Positions 51,186 to 64,000 of a stretch of DNA of 64,000 bases are shown here, piece after piece. Numbering within the stretch: position 1 is the first letter of the stretch; the number at the start of each line of letters is the position of its first letter. A program made the translations under genes and the position numbers. The DNA comes from Fistularia commersonii (lineage: Eukaryota; Chordata; Actinopteri; Syngnathiformes; Fistulariidae): positions 5,208,001-5,272,000 of the forward strand of contig JBBMNZ010000027.1 in NCBI GenBank assembly GCA_037954325.1, written 5' to 3'. Below the pieces are notes generated by a model. The model saw only the letters and a program-made list of their open reading frames with translations, was not told the origin of the DNA and did no database searches.

Positions 51186-54089
51186 AACCAATAAAATAAA
51201 ATAAAATGAAAATAGTTTAAAAAAATAACTGATGTGACAGCAAATTACCAGGAAAAGAGAGTAACCAGGACTCCTTTTCCTGTCATTTATAACCCTAACC
51301 ATGTGAGTGTGTTTTGTTGACAGGTCAGAGTTTTCTTTTGCACCTAATTCAGCCTCTACTGGGCTGGTAAAGACATTAGCCTTGACTTTAAATTATACAG
51401 TGGGGACAAGGAAACACACATGTCCATGCTCAAGTTTGCAGACTAACCTCAACTACACCTATAAAGTGACAAGAGGTTGGATGTACCAATACCCATGCAA
51501 GCAGGTGTTTCAAGTAGAAGAACACATGTAACAACTAACAATATATCATCAATAAACAATATAAGCCAGCACTCAAAAACGAACAACTCTGTACTTTAAC
51601 AATTCATCGAGTGCTGGTAATGAACAATCGTTCATTGCAAGGTTTTTAAACAGAAATATAAATGTAGTTTAGACAACAGGCCTTGACTGTATGATGTAGG
51701 AGCACCATCAGTGCAAGTTAGCACAGACTGACAGCTCTTTGCTCACTTCCTCTTTCTGAGTACATTCATAGATCTCCAATCTACACTGTCATTGTCCGGT
51801 GCTGTGGGAGCTCCCCGTCGGTGTCTTTCTCCCCTCTTTTGTTTGTATAAGTGGGGCCAGGCCTTTGGCTTTGTCTATATTGGTGGGAATTTGAGAAATC
51901 TGACTGGTTTAAGCTGCCCAGTGACAGTACACTATGCACCAATCAGAGGCGGTGCAGGAGATGGCTACATTACATTTGAGTTTCTGTACATAACCTTCCA
52001 TGAGAATTGATCTTTGAATAGTAGATTAGAATGGAGAAACAATATATCTGTCTAATTATACTTTGGAAGATGGATTAAATTTGTTTGGCTCAATTATTTG
52101 TCAATTGCTAATGTCTCACACAATCCTGGGAAAGAAACAAACAAATAAAACAAAAAAAAAATTGCCATCATACTAAACTATTGATTTCCTTGTATTTTAT
52201 TCTAAATATGTTTGGTGGATGAACAAGCTAAGCTTGTTGGTTATGATGTTATGATGTTAGACATAAGGCCATAAAAGCTTTTGAATTAAGTCAAATTTGA
52301 AAAAGAGAAGAGGCCACCAGGCCATGTACCTTATCAAGACTTATTTATTTACTTTACTTTTGTTTTTCACTTTTGTTCCTAATAAATGTAATTGTCTGTA
52401 ATTAATACCATGTATAAGTTGAATTCACGCAGTGAATTTTCGCCTCCACTTCAAGACTCACCTCTTACTGTTTTGCTGGTAATAACTTTGCAACTAAGTT
52501 AAGAAGACACTTGAGCTGAAGAGCATGCAACAAAGCATTGTGTTATAATCGAAATGTGCAGTTGAATGAGGGAATAATTGCAAAAACTCATACTGTTAAT
52601 ACATAAATGAATACTTGCAATATTAATTTGCTGATTTAGACATTAGACCCGTTGATCCACACAGATTTCTACTGCAGCAAGGGGCAAAAAGAGCTCTTTT
52701 TACCACAAGGTTACCGACCCCACACTTTGGACTGCTTCATAAACGCACCGGATTTAAAATGTAGTCGACCCAAAGAAGAAGTGATAACTTGATGACAGCT
52801 TGATGGACATCGACAGGACAACAGTACCCCACCTGAACTGATTGGATTTGTTCATTTATACTGTGGAGTGTGGAAAGCAGGGTTACTGTCAAAGGCAGCA
52901 GATTCCAGAAATTGGCCTGGGGGAGGCTGGGTTGAAAAGGGAACCCAAGCTACTTTAATGAGGGGTCAAAGGCTATTTTGGGTCAAGTACCCTGCCTTGG
53001 GACTACATGTTAAACACGCTCCCTGGAGATATCTGGGACATTGTGGGGCCTGACAAGATCAACAACTCTGGCCTAATTAGTACAAAAGCAGTCACTATAG
53101 GCCAACCATTCCCTTAAAAAAGAGAGAAAAGAATATATCACATATTTATTATTATGGCGTAAACATGACATTTTCTGACTTTTTTTTTTTTTCCGTTTCA
53201 GTTTATGCAGCAGTCTTTACCACCAACAAGGATTTTCTGTTGTGCGTGTAATTTGAAGGAAACAGCCTCATCAGGGGGAAAGACAATTAGTCCTTCAACA
53301 AACAGCATGGATCAGTTGTTTTAATTAAACATCCTCCCCCATCATTGCAGCCTCCCTTCCGTTCCTCTCCCTCCTTTGTATTTCTCCTGTCCCCCCCTCC
53401 GCCTCCTCTTTTAAGAGTGAAGGAGTCTGGATTTTATTCCTGGGCCAGATGACACCCTAGTAATTTGTTGTGTGGCTTGGTGAGCTCAGATGGATATTGG
53501 TCGGTGGGGTAGTTTGTGGAGTTAGCGCTAACAGGATTTACCATCTACTGAGTATATCAAAGGCAGAGTCCTGCGCTAAGCACTAAGCACTTAACCAAAT
53601 TAAAAAGTGACCCACAGGTGGGTTCTCTGCACTTTTTGTGCCGATGGGCCATGACGCTAATTGCTTTCTAACTCTGTTACGAGTACCATCAAATTACGCC
53701 CGTCAATTAGAGTGAAGAGCAGTGTATGGAGAGTCTGAGAGCTTAACTCACTGATCACTACTATGTTTCACTCCTGTCATTATTGTACACTGTTCACAAA
53801 ACCAGTCAGAGTTAAACAAATACATTTGTTTTTACATTTATATGCTTTTATATATCTCACATAGTTTTGTACTGAACGTCATGAACATTACGTTTACAGA
53901 TTAGTAACAAGAGAAAAAATAGTGTAACTAAGGTGATGGTTTAGGTAGGATTGAAACTTATCACACAGGCAAATACCTAGAAAGTAGAAAAAGCATTACA
54001 AAGAATGGAACATAGAGCAAGAAAAAAAAAAAAACCCGCTAGGAAACTACGGAGCTCAATGCATGTGTGGGAATATTCATGAGTGTGTG

Positions 54090-54112
54090 GTTGTGTGTGT
54101 GTGTGTGTGTAA
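54090..54112. repeat. Short (TG)n repeat
   Basis: TG run of about ten units. Confidence 0.8.
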
Positions 54113-57100
54113 GTGTAAAGTGAGAGGAAGGCAGGATGTTTCACCACATGTTCATACATCCTGTAGTGTTGGGGATCCCCACCACTGTATTTTACCTACA
54201 GTAAGTGATGTCTTGACATATTTTCACTCATTACACATATACTACTCTGATTTTTTTCTCCCCAAATATAAACGACTATAAATTTGTATTTCCTTACTTT
54301 GTAAATGACATTTTCTATGTGAGTGGTTTGTAATGGAAACACAACAATTAATGGATATAATTTCATTACGTTTGTGGCTTGGTGAAAGCCCAGTCTTGTT
54401 TTTGCCGATGAATGGTGTTGATGGATGGGGGTGTGAAAACATTTATGATGGTTTCCTGGCAGTGAGTGAGAAGTATACCTTTCCTGGAAGAGTCAGAAAA
54501 TAATGGGGGGAGAGAACAAAGAGAGAGTTGACACCAGTATCATACAGCACACCTGTAGAGGATGAGTGAGTCCAGTGGCATGGTCAGGGTAGTAATTTCA
54601 CTCGTAAACTACAGCCTGTTAACACAAATTAACTTAGAGGCAAGGTGAAACAGTCTTGTTAGACAGACAAACAGACACATTGATACAGATACTTTAATAG
54701 AAAAGCATATAATGTCAAACCAACAGCATCGCCAAAGAACTGCCCTCATTAGCTTTACTATTTAATTTCAATGTCAACTGAATTTCCTTCAGCTTTTTTC
54801 CCTCCTCCTTTTGTCACTGCTGCTTTCATGTGCTCTGATTTTCATTCAGACTACCACACGTCCACTACACCTACCTGGTAAAGCAAGCTTTCAATTAAAG
54901 AGAAAGATACAACAATACATAATGGGACACATCATCCAGATTTGGGGATCAGAAGAGAAAGAGTGAGCTGAACTCCTCGTAGAGTTATCAGTGTTGTATT
55001 TGACCCCCGAGGTAAATAACTGAATGTCCCAGTGACACCATATAAACATATGATAGAATTAAAAATACATAAAATCATATTAATGGCAAATGGAATGCAA
55101 AATGGTCAACATGAACCAATTCACATGAATTAGCTACATTAGTTTCTATTTAAATATATGATTCTAGGATGAAAATAATAGAAAACTAATTAATGGTCTT
55201 TCTTTAACATGGAAGACACTAATATTCCCCTGGTTCTGTGTAGAATATGTATCAAACCTAAGTAGGTATCCCAGTTACAGCTACGAAGGCAAACGTATCC
55301 AATAACAGACACACAAAGGGTACATTGAGAAAACGAGGAAAACACAGTAGCAATTGAAGTAGCATTGTAGAAGAAATACATGGATTCTCTGGAACAAGTC
55401 AGCTTACAATCCAGTGTTAACAATTTGGCAGCATAGATGTGGCACCTTGTGGTATCTAAAGCAGCCTGGCTGATGATGAGCGTCTCGTTAATTTTAGGGC
55501 AGAGAAGCACCTCCATGGGAAACCCAACTCTTCCGCACTGATGGGTGATATAATGTTTCCTTTTGATCCATACTCATTTCAGACTTTAGCCTTGTTGCCT
55601 CAAAAAGATCATCTCCTCCTTACCTATCCAGGGGGGTATTTACATCATTCAACTGATATTTGAAACTGCAAAGTTTTATTCCATTTGTTAAGTGGCAAAA
55701 AGTAAGCACTCTCCTCCATGATCCAGGATGACACACCTCAATAACCACAGATCCTCTTTTGCCTCATGCTGCTGCTGTCAGAACATGCAGGAGAATGACC
55801 TCTGCTCTTTTTGCAATGCATTCTCCCAAGGATAACAATCCATGTAGCATAAGAGCCTCCATGCACTGACTTGCCATTGATGGACTCGATTGCAATGGAC
55901 CTAAGTAATAAATGCTCTTCAAGAACAACAACTAACGCAGGTTGATCTTTGGACAACCTGATCTCTTCAACTTGCCTAAGGACTGAACAGGCTCTTCAAT
56001 AATATTTTTTACTCTGGTTTGGATCTTTCACCCTTAATTTCACGAATATTTGGTCAAAAGTCCTGCACACCATGTTTCGCAGTTGATGTTTCTCAGATGT
56101 TGAAGTGAAGACAAGTGGTCTTTGAGCACTAGTGATGAATGTTGGGAAAGCACTATTTCAGCCATATCTTACAATGGCCTGTGATAACTCATGTGATAAC
56201 TGTCACCAAGTTAGAGGAAATGTACATGGCTTTGGTCTGGTTTGTAGTGAAATCCAAGTTAAGCACTAATGAGTTACTTGTAAAACCTTTTTTTCGGACA
56301 TGGATAAACTCCCATTATCTAGTTAACATTAACCAAACATTTTAAATAGATATCGATGAATTGATAATGAGTAAATTCCCCAAATACATTTAAAGAATAC
56401 TTTCTTTCTTTATTGTGAGAAGTTTTTATATCAATACATAATAAGAAGAACCTTTAAAGCAATATTTATAATTATGGGGTGTCTGATTTCCAATGACATT
56501 TTTAGTGGCGTCCATGGTCTCTAGTTTCACCTGAGTTGGCTTTTTATGTGCTTGTGCGTGTGAACAGATGAGTCCCCTCATATCAGTTTTGATGGGAAAT
56601 GACAAGTCACTCAAACATCGCTGTCTTAGCGGGTTGAAAGGAGAGGAAAGAGAAAGCTAAAGCAGTATTTCAGTTGGTATTATACATGCAATGAAAACTG
56701 TGTGGTTGTCACAATTTTGTTACGTAGATGTTTCGCAGCCTGCATCTCTACATGCAGAGACTTGACTTTAGTTGCCAGGAAAGGAGGTCTGTATTAACCC
56801 CGTGTGTTCTATGGGTAGAATGGGATGATAAGAAAACTGCATACTGAACAACAAAAACAAAAAAAAAAGTTTTTTGTCACTGACAGTTGTGTTTTGGTTT
56901 AGGCCACAATTTCACAAGCTGACATTTAGTTAGAATTTGATAGACAGGGCACATCTCTGTTAAAATTGTCATCAACATAAATGAGCAACACTGACGATCA
57001 CTCAGATACATAAAGCCACCTCAAATGCTGAGCTGTTCCCCAGAAACTTTTCCAATTCTCTAGCTCCATCCTTTCAGAAATGGAAAAATAAAGATATTGC

Positions 57101-57417
57101 ATTACTTCCCCACAATTTTAGACATTCTCATTCTCGACCCTTTTCCTATCAGAAGAACTCAGAGTGAGGGAGAACGGTAGGCATCGTGAAGATCGGCCTG
57201 ACTGTGACAATGGGCCCACCATTTCATCATGATACAGAATTTACAATACCCTTGCCAAAGGATTGCTGGTTTTAATCAGAAACCTAGGTGTTCTAAATAT
57301 TCCTCCTTTCAGGGACTGAGGCAAGATTATGCCTTAGGTGTGAAACATTGAGCTGAAGAACCATCTTGTTAGGTTGCATTGGTTTGGTGTGGCTGGATTG
57401 GAATGAGACTTGGTGTG

Positions 57418-57450
57418 ATGCCAACTCCACTCTGCCAGTGGAGTTGGCAT
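57418..57450. repeat. Perfect inverted repeat, 14-bp stem and 5-nt loop
   Basis: ATGCCAACTCCACT (57418-57431), loop CTGCC, then AGTGGAGTTGGCAT (57437-57450), all 14 pairs Watson-Crick. It is not a simple repeat. The stem is too short for a typical miRNA precursor and pairing stops at a G/G mismatch. Its role is unknown. Confidence 0.8.
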
Positions 57451-60400
57451 GGAGCAGCAACTTGATCCCTGTTGCAAGGTGGGTATTGAGTAGTGGTGGC
57501 TGAAAAGTATTACCAGGACAATGACCTGTGAGGTGGAATCACTCTACAATAGAGGAAATAACTTACTCTCTTCTGTGACTATTGACCACCTTTCAGTGTA
57601 GGGATGTGGAAGAGCATAGAAGATAGTTAGATTTTTTTTTCTTCAAACAGAAAGCAGAGGCTCTCACTGAAAAAAAAAAAAAAAGCCACAGCAGCAGTGT
57701 GGGCTGAATGGGCCGTTCGAAGACATGTAGGGTCAAGCACGTTGCAGCACTGATCTGCATTCTCAAATCATTGCCAAAGACATACACACGGCCAATTTCC
57801 ACATCTAATTCTTTACTCCAGCTTAGTCTGTTAACTGAGACAATGAGGATTCACAAAGGGAACTCTGGTCAGTTAGGTAAAGGTAAAGTACAATGTCAAA
57901 AGACAAACATTCTTTCAAGAGTGCGAATAACAGTCAATTTCTAAAATAACATATTCTAACAGTAGCTTCAAATGAAATGAAAGATATTTTTGATGAAGGT
58001 CTGAGGGAAGATTTGGCATAGGTTAAGTTTCCTCATTTAGGTGTGTTTGCTTGTGTGTTTGTCTCTTGTTTGTTTATTTTACTGATAAACAAAGTATTTT
58101 AATTTAATAATTTCAGAATTTCAGGCAAAGTTCCACAAGGACTATAAAAAAAAAAAACTTTTTAGTGAGGGAGTAGGAGAGAATGGGGAAAGTAGACAGT
58201 GTTTTTATTTCAAAGTATATTCATTAAATCAACCCGATGAACCACTCTGATACATATTTCCATGCTATTACACCTTTGGCAGTTAGAAACAATAAAACTT
58301 AAGACAGACAGAAATAGTTCCAAAAACAGTTAAAAATGAGAGGATATTTTTTTATGTTTTTTAAAACTGTTTCTTTTCTGTTCTTTGTTGCCCTCAAACA
58401 TGGAATAATAGCCCTCATAACCACTGCTACTGTGACCAGTCATGAAACCAAGATGAAAACAGTTCATAGTGTCATAAAACAAATCTTGAATCCACTAATT
58501 ATTGAATAGGTTTGCTGGAAAAGAGACTCAGCCTATCAATCATAGTCAAATTAACACTCCAAGCTCTGGCTGAAACCATGTATTACCCACCTGACGACAT
58601 GATATCTGTCTTCAGAGGCCAAACGCTTAGCGTCAGAGGGCTGGGCCCCCCAGGCCCTTGAGGCTCTAAGATTACCTCCCAGCACTAACTTGCATCCTCA
58701 ATAGCTTTACCGTCCTCCCTTTACACCCACCCTTCTCCCCCATCACAGCTTCTCTGGCTCTACATGAGGGCAATTTGCTGTGGCAGGCATGCATCTCAAG
58801 GCCCTTATCTTGTTACACAAATTTAGGGGTTGCTCGAGGATCTTGAACCAGGTCCAGACCTGATAGATGAGGCAGTGAGCGTCTCCAAGGAGTCTTATGC
58901 CAAAAAGACATCGGCTGCTACGTTTGATTAGGTTTAATAGGACAGCATTGTGCGGTGTACAAGCATCACAATCGGTAGCATATAATATTACAAATCACTT
59001 ACCAGGTACCTTGTGAAAAACATTGTGTTATGCTTCATGGATCAAATACTGAAACAAGAGGCCCTGATAACTGTGCAAAAAAAAAAGTGCAATTACACCT
59101 TATCCAAATTATTAGTTATTCAAGCTGTCCCTTCAGCTGCTGGTAATTTCAGCTGCTTTATGTGCTAGTTCCATGGGGTTCTCTGCCACATAGTCGGGCT
59201 AATCCCATTGAGACCACAGAACTCGGATTAGCTAAGAGAATACTCATCATTTCCTGGATGAAATCCAGCTACGGTCTCTGACACGGGAAGCAGTGGCTGT
59301 GGTTTTTGTGCTCAGGAGGAAGAGAGTCTGCTGTGGTTTGCACAGCTCTGGTTTTTATCTCCCCTGTTGTTGTTTTAGGTATTGTTTTTGTTGATCAGTA
59401 TAAATGTGGGTTCAAGTGTTGAGCAGGGACGTCCTGCAAGGATAACTATCTCTAGGGTGTAGTCTGTGTGGAAAGTTTGAGGGTTATGGTCACTACAGAG
59501 GAGACAACATATCTCATAGTTCAAATATACTACACACTGTGTGATTCACGACTGGATGTGATGTATTTAAATCAATCATCCTTGACAAGTTTCTTTAAAT
59601 CTATAGATTTTTTTTTCTTGTGGCCATTCAACGTTTTTGAGGTTTGCTAAAAAAACAAAAAACAAATGAAAACAATTCTTGTCCATTGAGTTGTCATTTA
59701 GAAATTAATGAAGCTGAATATTTAGAAATGATAATCTTATATATTTTCACCCAGGTCAGTGCCATAATAGCTCAAGTAGTATAACATGATGGCAAGCTAA
59801 TGTCTTTTTTTTCTTTTTGTTTCCTTTTTTGTCTTTGTTTCGGCGTCCTTATCTAAATGTACATTTTCCTTACACCAAGGCTTTCAATGCACTGGGAAAG
59901 TCTCACAGCGAGTGTCCTCATTCCTCCCCATTCCTCTCCTACAGAGGAGTGGGCAGTGGGCCTGAAAACAGAGTATAGGGAAAGCTCTTTAGAAAGTAAA
60001 CAGGCACAGAATTGAAGAAACAAGGAAGAAGAAGGCATCTGAAACATGTGGGCATTATGGGAATGTCAGACTGGATGGACAAAGGGTAACTGTGACGGAT
60101 GGAAATGGTGGAATGGTCCCTCCTTGTTTGGAAGAGATTACAAGATTGTGACCCAAGTCATTTTCTCACAGACCTTGGCTGAAGCATTGTGAGCCCATTT
60201 CAGTGACAGACCAATCACTGCACATGGGAGGGCATGTTGGTAAACTCGTGTCTGTTGTGAATGAACTCGCGGTCAGAATAGTGATCATTTCGCAATCTTA
60301 GAGGAATCTTTTTACTTAATGAAGTTCTTCAAGCATTAAAAACAGCCCTGGACTACATATGCTGGCGTCTAGGTCAAAATATAACAAAAGTGCTGAAACG

Positions 60401-62654
60401 TAACATATTTTCATTATAGTAATATTGTCCTATTGGAGTGGAGTCATGTCTGTTAAACATTAGCTGACAAGCAGAGGACTCAAACAGAGCTATCCATTTT
60501 TTCTTTCTTTTTTTCTGCATGATTCTGAAACATCTCATTTTTCATTAACAAGAGAGTAAAAGCAGCATGTCAGGGGCATAAATCTCTTGTTTTCTCTTTC
60601 CCCATAATACTCCCCCACAGTAGCCTAAGGAAAAGAACATAATCCGGCACTACTTAACACTACGGTGGACCAAAGAAAGTGAAACTCAGTTAAACTTAAA
60701 AACACCAAACATTTTATAGTCTTCATCATAACATGTTTCCTCACATCAACATTTCTGGAATGATTTAATATTCAACCTCATGGTCAGTTTCATAAGTAAA
60801 ATAATATCCCTTTTCCCAAATATCAGCATGTGCCTCAGGAGATACTACTCCTATACCTGTGTGTTTCCTCGAAATACCGACCAGAGCAGTCATTAGCTGC
60901 TCGTCCCCTAGTGGAGGGGCTTCACAAAAGCAGTGATGGATGACTCCTCCGAGCAGCCTCTCCTGCAGCCAAAGGGAGCGCCGTGCTGTGCCAAAGATCC
61001 TGCTGCCTGCCTGATGTCTAATCTTCTCCAGAGATGACATGCAATCAGTTTTGAAAGAGCCTATTTAAAGCACTACCCTGTACCCTGAAAGGGGTAACGG
61101 TGACTAGCAAATGGTAGTCCTGGGCCTCTTAATGGATGTGTAGTTCAACGCTTTCTCGAAAACACCAGGGAACTCTTACTAGTAAAGAAAGGGGGTTCTT
61201 GAGGGGCTATTTAACTTCTGGTCAAAAGCTGACTTCCATTTTACTATTTTAAACAATACTTGAAATATACTCCTGAGATGAGACGAAGGTGATGAGACTA
61301 AGATCAAAGAGTGACACGCTGTATCCCATAATTTTTCAAACAGACTGGAAGTTTATATTAGTAACAAATGTTATTCTGTCCAGACAACCTCATTTATATT
61401 TTCTCTTAAATAACAAAACAGCATGGGTGCAAGTAGATAATTTTATGACACCAAGTTTTATTATGTTTTTTTTCAGACACAGCAAACTGTATTCAGACCC
61501 TCAGTCTGTGCTTGGGTGATATTGACATACTGTTTATTATGGGGTGTCACAGAAAAAAAGCATAGTGCAATAATTTTTGATAATATAGCATTATAGCAAA
61601 CACATTTCTATGAAAAATACGTTTTAACCAATAGCAAAGCAGTCTTAAAAATGATGGTCATAGAAGCAAAGGGAAAAAAGTTGTGAGAGAGAAATCTGCA
61701 TTGTTGTCAGTGACAGTGCACTTGAATTGCAGAAGCAGCTGAGTTTAGCAGGAAACAGGGGTAAGAAGTAACCGTGACCAAGGAATAACAACATGATGAT
61801 CTCAATTGCTGGTGCTGGAAAGTGAGTGAAAATATGTAAGTTGATATTCCTGTTATCACATTCCACTTTTTAGAGTAATTTCAAATAGTTTCGTATGCAG
61901 AACACACATTTACCTTGGCCAGCTGTAGTTATGAGTCAGCAAATCACCGGGTTGCCAGTTTGGAAAGGAAAAAAACTTGCCTATCTCTAAATACTGGCAA
62001 TGCCGTGTACTAGGACTTTTTTTTTTCTTTTTCCTTTTTTTTCGCCCTAACTACTCCGATGCAGCATATATCATTCTGTGATTGTAGTGAATGTGAATGT
62101 TATCAAGGTGTGCCTGTAAAAGTGTGTCTACCTCACAGTGAACTTTCCCCAGAAAGAAAATTAAAAAAGTAGCACCAGGAGGAGGAAAGTTTGCCACAAA
62201 TTGGCAAATAGTGGGATGATTTCTGACTGAACGGCAATCCATGACTGTTAACCTGCTATCCTTCCGAGACTAAAAATAAATAAATGCAAAAGGGCCATCA
62301 ATGTAGAGTATAAAAAAATACTCTCTGTATATTTAATTAAAAGCTGACCTCAATCAGCTATGTGCAATTAGGATTTACCGTAAACTTGGATACTTTTGCC
62401 AGACATTTGAAGGGTTCTGAGCCAAATGATGGCAGCATAATGAGACACAGGAGATTCCCTGTGACAGTTGACCGCTGTCCCAAAAAGAACATCACTCTTT
62501 GATTTGATCAAACTACATGTTTTAGCAATGTGTTACACTGAGAGTTGCTTTTTACCTTAACTTTGCTTTTAAAAGTTGCACATATAGAGCTTTCTATTAG
62601 CTTGCCTATCTGATACACTGACCAGGGAAACTAATCACGTGTGCGCATGCGCGG

Positions 62655-62655
<1 letters not shown>

Positions 62656-62727
<72 letters not shown>
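62656..62727. repeat. (CA)n microsatellite
   Basis: About 35 CA units preceded by a GTGCGCATGCGCG alternating segment. Confidence 0.95.
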
Positions 62728-62731
<4 letters not shown>

Positions 62732-63100
62732 TCATACGGTCATTAACAGATTTCTCATTAGTGGTGAATGGGTCTTGATTAGGGGCAAGTTCATACAATC
62801 CATCTGATGGCTATCTACGGGGACTGGGGGAGGAGGATATGAGCAGGAGAGCAACAGCCAGTCAATTAGACAGCCGTTAGAGATGCTTCTGCTGAGGGGG
62901 TCACATTTGGACACTTCTGCCTCCTATTGCACATTTCTTTCCCTCCCACAGGCACACAAATCCTTCTCTCTCAAGCACCTACACTTCAAACAATACTGTG
63001 GACATTGTATACAGTGGCAAAATACTTCCAGTGCACAAGGTCAAAGAAAATTTTTTGAGCAGAATTTATGCTGTTTTTTTTTTCATGAAAATGATGAATT

Positions 63101-64000
63101 ATTCAAGATTCAAAGTGTTTATTGTCATATGTACAATGTGGAAACATGTTTCCCTTTACAATGAAATTCTTACTTTGCTGTCCATGATGTATTCGGACTT
63201 GTACTGACAATAAAAAGGTATTGTAAACATTACTATAAATATGAACGGTGTTTGCAGTGCAAGTAAAACACTGAGTGCAGCTCGGTGTGCAACTCACAAA
63301 GTCCAGGTGTAACGGTTTGTACAGTTTAAATGGCAGTAGTTCCATGTGCAGTGCTGCATTGAAAGTACAGAAAAGAAGAATGAATGTGAGATGTTCAGGA
63401 TTCTGATGGCTGTCGGGAAGAGAGTTCTTCGGGCAAGTCGTTCTATATTTCACACTCCTGTATCTCCGGCTGGAGGGTAGGAGTGTGAACAGTCCATGTT
63501 GAGCATGGGCGTGGTCCTTGGCAATTGAGGGAGCTCTCCTGTGGACACCGTGGTGGTAGATGCTCTGCAGAGAAGGCAGTGGGTTTCTGGTGATCCTCTC
63601 CGCAGTCTTTACCACTCGCTGCAGGCTTGCGGTCCAGAGCAGTGGTGCTACCATACCACACAGCTGGTCAGGATGCTCTCAACAATGCAGCTGTAGAAGA
63701 TGCTAACGATCTTAGATGACATGCCAAACCTCCTCAGGAAGTACAGCCACTGTTAAGCCTTCCTGACCGCCTGCGTAGTGTTGAGGGACCAGGTGAGGTC
63801 ATTGCTTATGTGGACACCCAGGTATTTGAAGCTGCTCACCCTCTTAGTCTCAAGACCATAATGGAACAGTGGCTGATGAGGTCTCCTATCCTTCCTCATG
63901 TCCACCATCATCTCCTTGGCCTTGTTTGTGTTGAGGGTGAGATTGTTGTCCTCCCACCGCTTTACCGGACTGGTCACCTCCATCCTGTAGGCCATTTCGT
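63101..64000 (-). mobile_element. CR1/L2-type LINE, 3' part, decayed, runs off the right edge
   Basis: On the minus strand the right edge enters the reverse transcriptase thumb region: NNLTLNTNKAKEMMVDMRK, then VSSFKYLGVHISNDLTW, then (after a stop) a QWLYFLRRFGMSSKI-like stretch and an FYSCIVESILTSC-like stretch. Downstream come SLQRVVKTAERI, PLPSLQSIYHHG, HGLFTLLPSSRRYRSVK and RTTCPKNSLPD. The 3' end has the fish LINE signature AAGAATTTCATTGTA, then ATGACAATAAACACTTTG and TTGAATCTTGAATAATTC. This architecture belongs to the L2/CR1/Rex1 group; I cannot separate these families by eye. Confidence 0.85.
63372..63995 (-). pseudogene. Broken LINE reverse transcriptase C-terminus
   Basis: The coding remnant of the CR1/L2-type LINE is interrupted by an in-frame TAA after ...TTQAVRKA (stop at 63753-63755). 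A frameshift near 63625-63655 separates the VWYGSTTALDRK segment from SLQRVVKTAERI. No complete reverse transcriptase can be made here, and the N-terminal half, including the catalytic palm, would lie beyond the window. Confidence 0.8.

Larger units (their letters stand above)
51186..63100. other. Distal upstream flank of maf, no supported gene
   Basis: AT-rich unique sequence with a short TG tract (54090), the perfect hairpin at 57418, and a CA tract at 62656. The block at 53260-53760 is unusually free of simple repeats and rich in TAATT-type motifs. No exon or RNA gene is supported. Confidence 0.55.

Noticed and set aside
57418..57450. miRNA precursor
   Set aside because: A 14-bp stem with a 5-nt loop is too short, and pairing does not extend beyond the mismatch outside the stem.

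Overview
The window is vertebrate nuclear DNA, almost certainly from a teleost fish. It has long AT-rich non-coding stretches, very many CA/TG, CT, CTTT and TA microsatellites, a Rex3-type retrotransposon with its GATG tail, a fish CR1/L2-type LINE, short fish-type dispersed repeats, and one intact single-exon-looking gene whose protein matches vertebrate c-Maf almost residue for residue at both ends. Codon-level evidence supports only one host protein-coding gene in 64 kb.

The gene is maf (c-Maf, a large Maf bZIP transcription factor) on the minus strand. Its CDS runs from ATG at 40934 to TGA at 39963 (323 aa). The stop codon lies inside a consensus splice-donor hexamer (minus-strand GTGAGT, 39966..39961), which is the arrangement that gives the known short and long C-termini of vertebrate c-Maf. 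Upstream (higher coordinates) are a CpG-dense 5' UTR/promoter with a CAG-rich tract just before the ATG, an Sp1-type GC box, a TTAAA element, a palindromic CRE/MARE-like site, a CCAAT box and a 17-bp perfect palindrome. Downstream (lower coordinates) is AT-rich sequence that probably holds a long 3' UTR.

The two flanks (about 1-37,800 and 41,630-63,100) look like a regulatory gene desert, as is usual around MAF genes. I see no convincing exons there. Landmarks are a 5'-truncated Rex3 element at 18389-19945 flanked by a perfect 12-bp target-site duplication, two copies of one fish dispersed repeat (34390-34679 and 51016-51185), a short SINE-like fragment (26497-26575), and a decayed CR1/L2-like LINE entering from the right edge (63101-64000). 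Several single-copy-looking, homeodomain-motif-rich blocks could be conserved enhancers, but that needs alignment to other fish.

I did not find a new biological system. The most useful observations are the stop-in-splice-donor arrangement of maf, its compact candidate promoter with a palindromic CRE/MARE site, the precisely bounded Rex3 insertion, and a perfect 14-bp-stem hairpin at 57418-57450.
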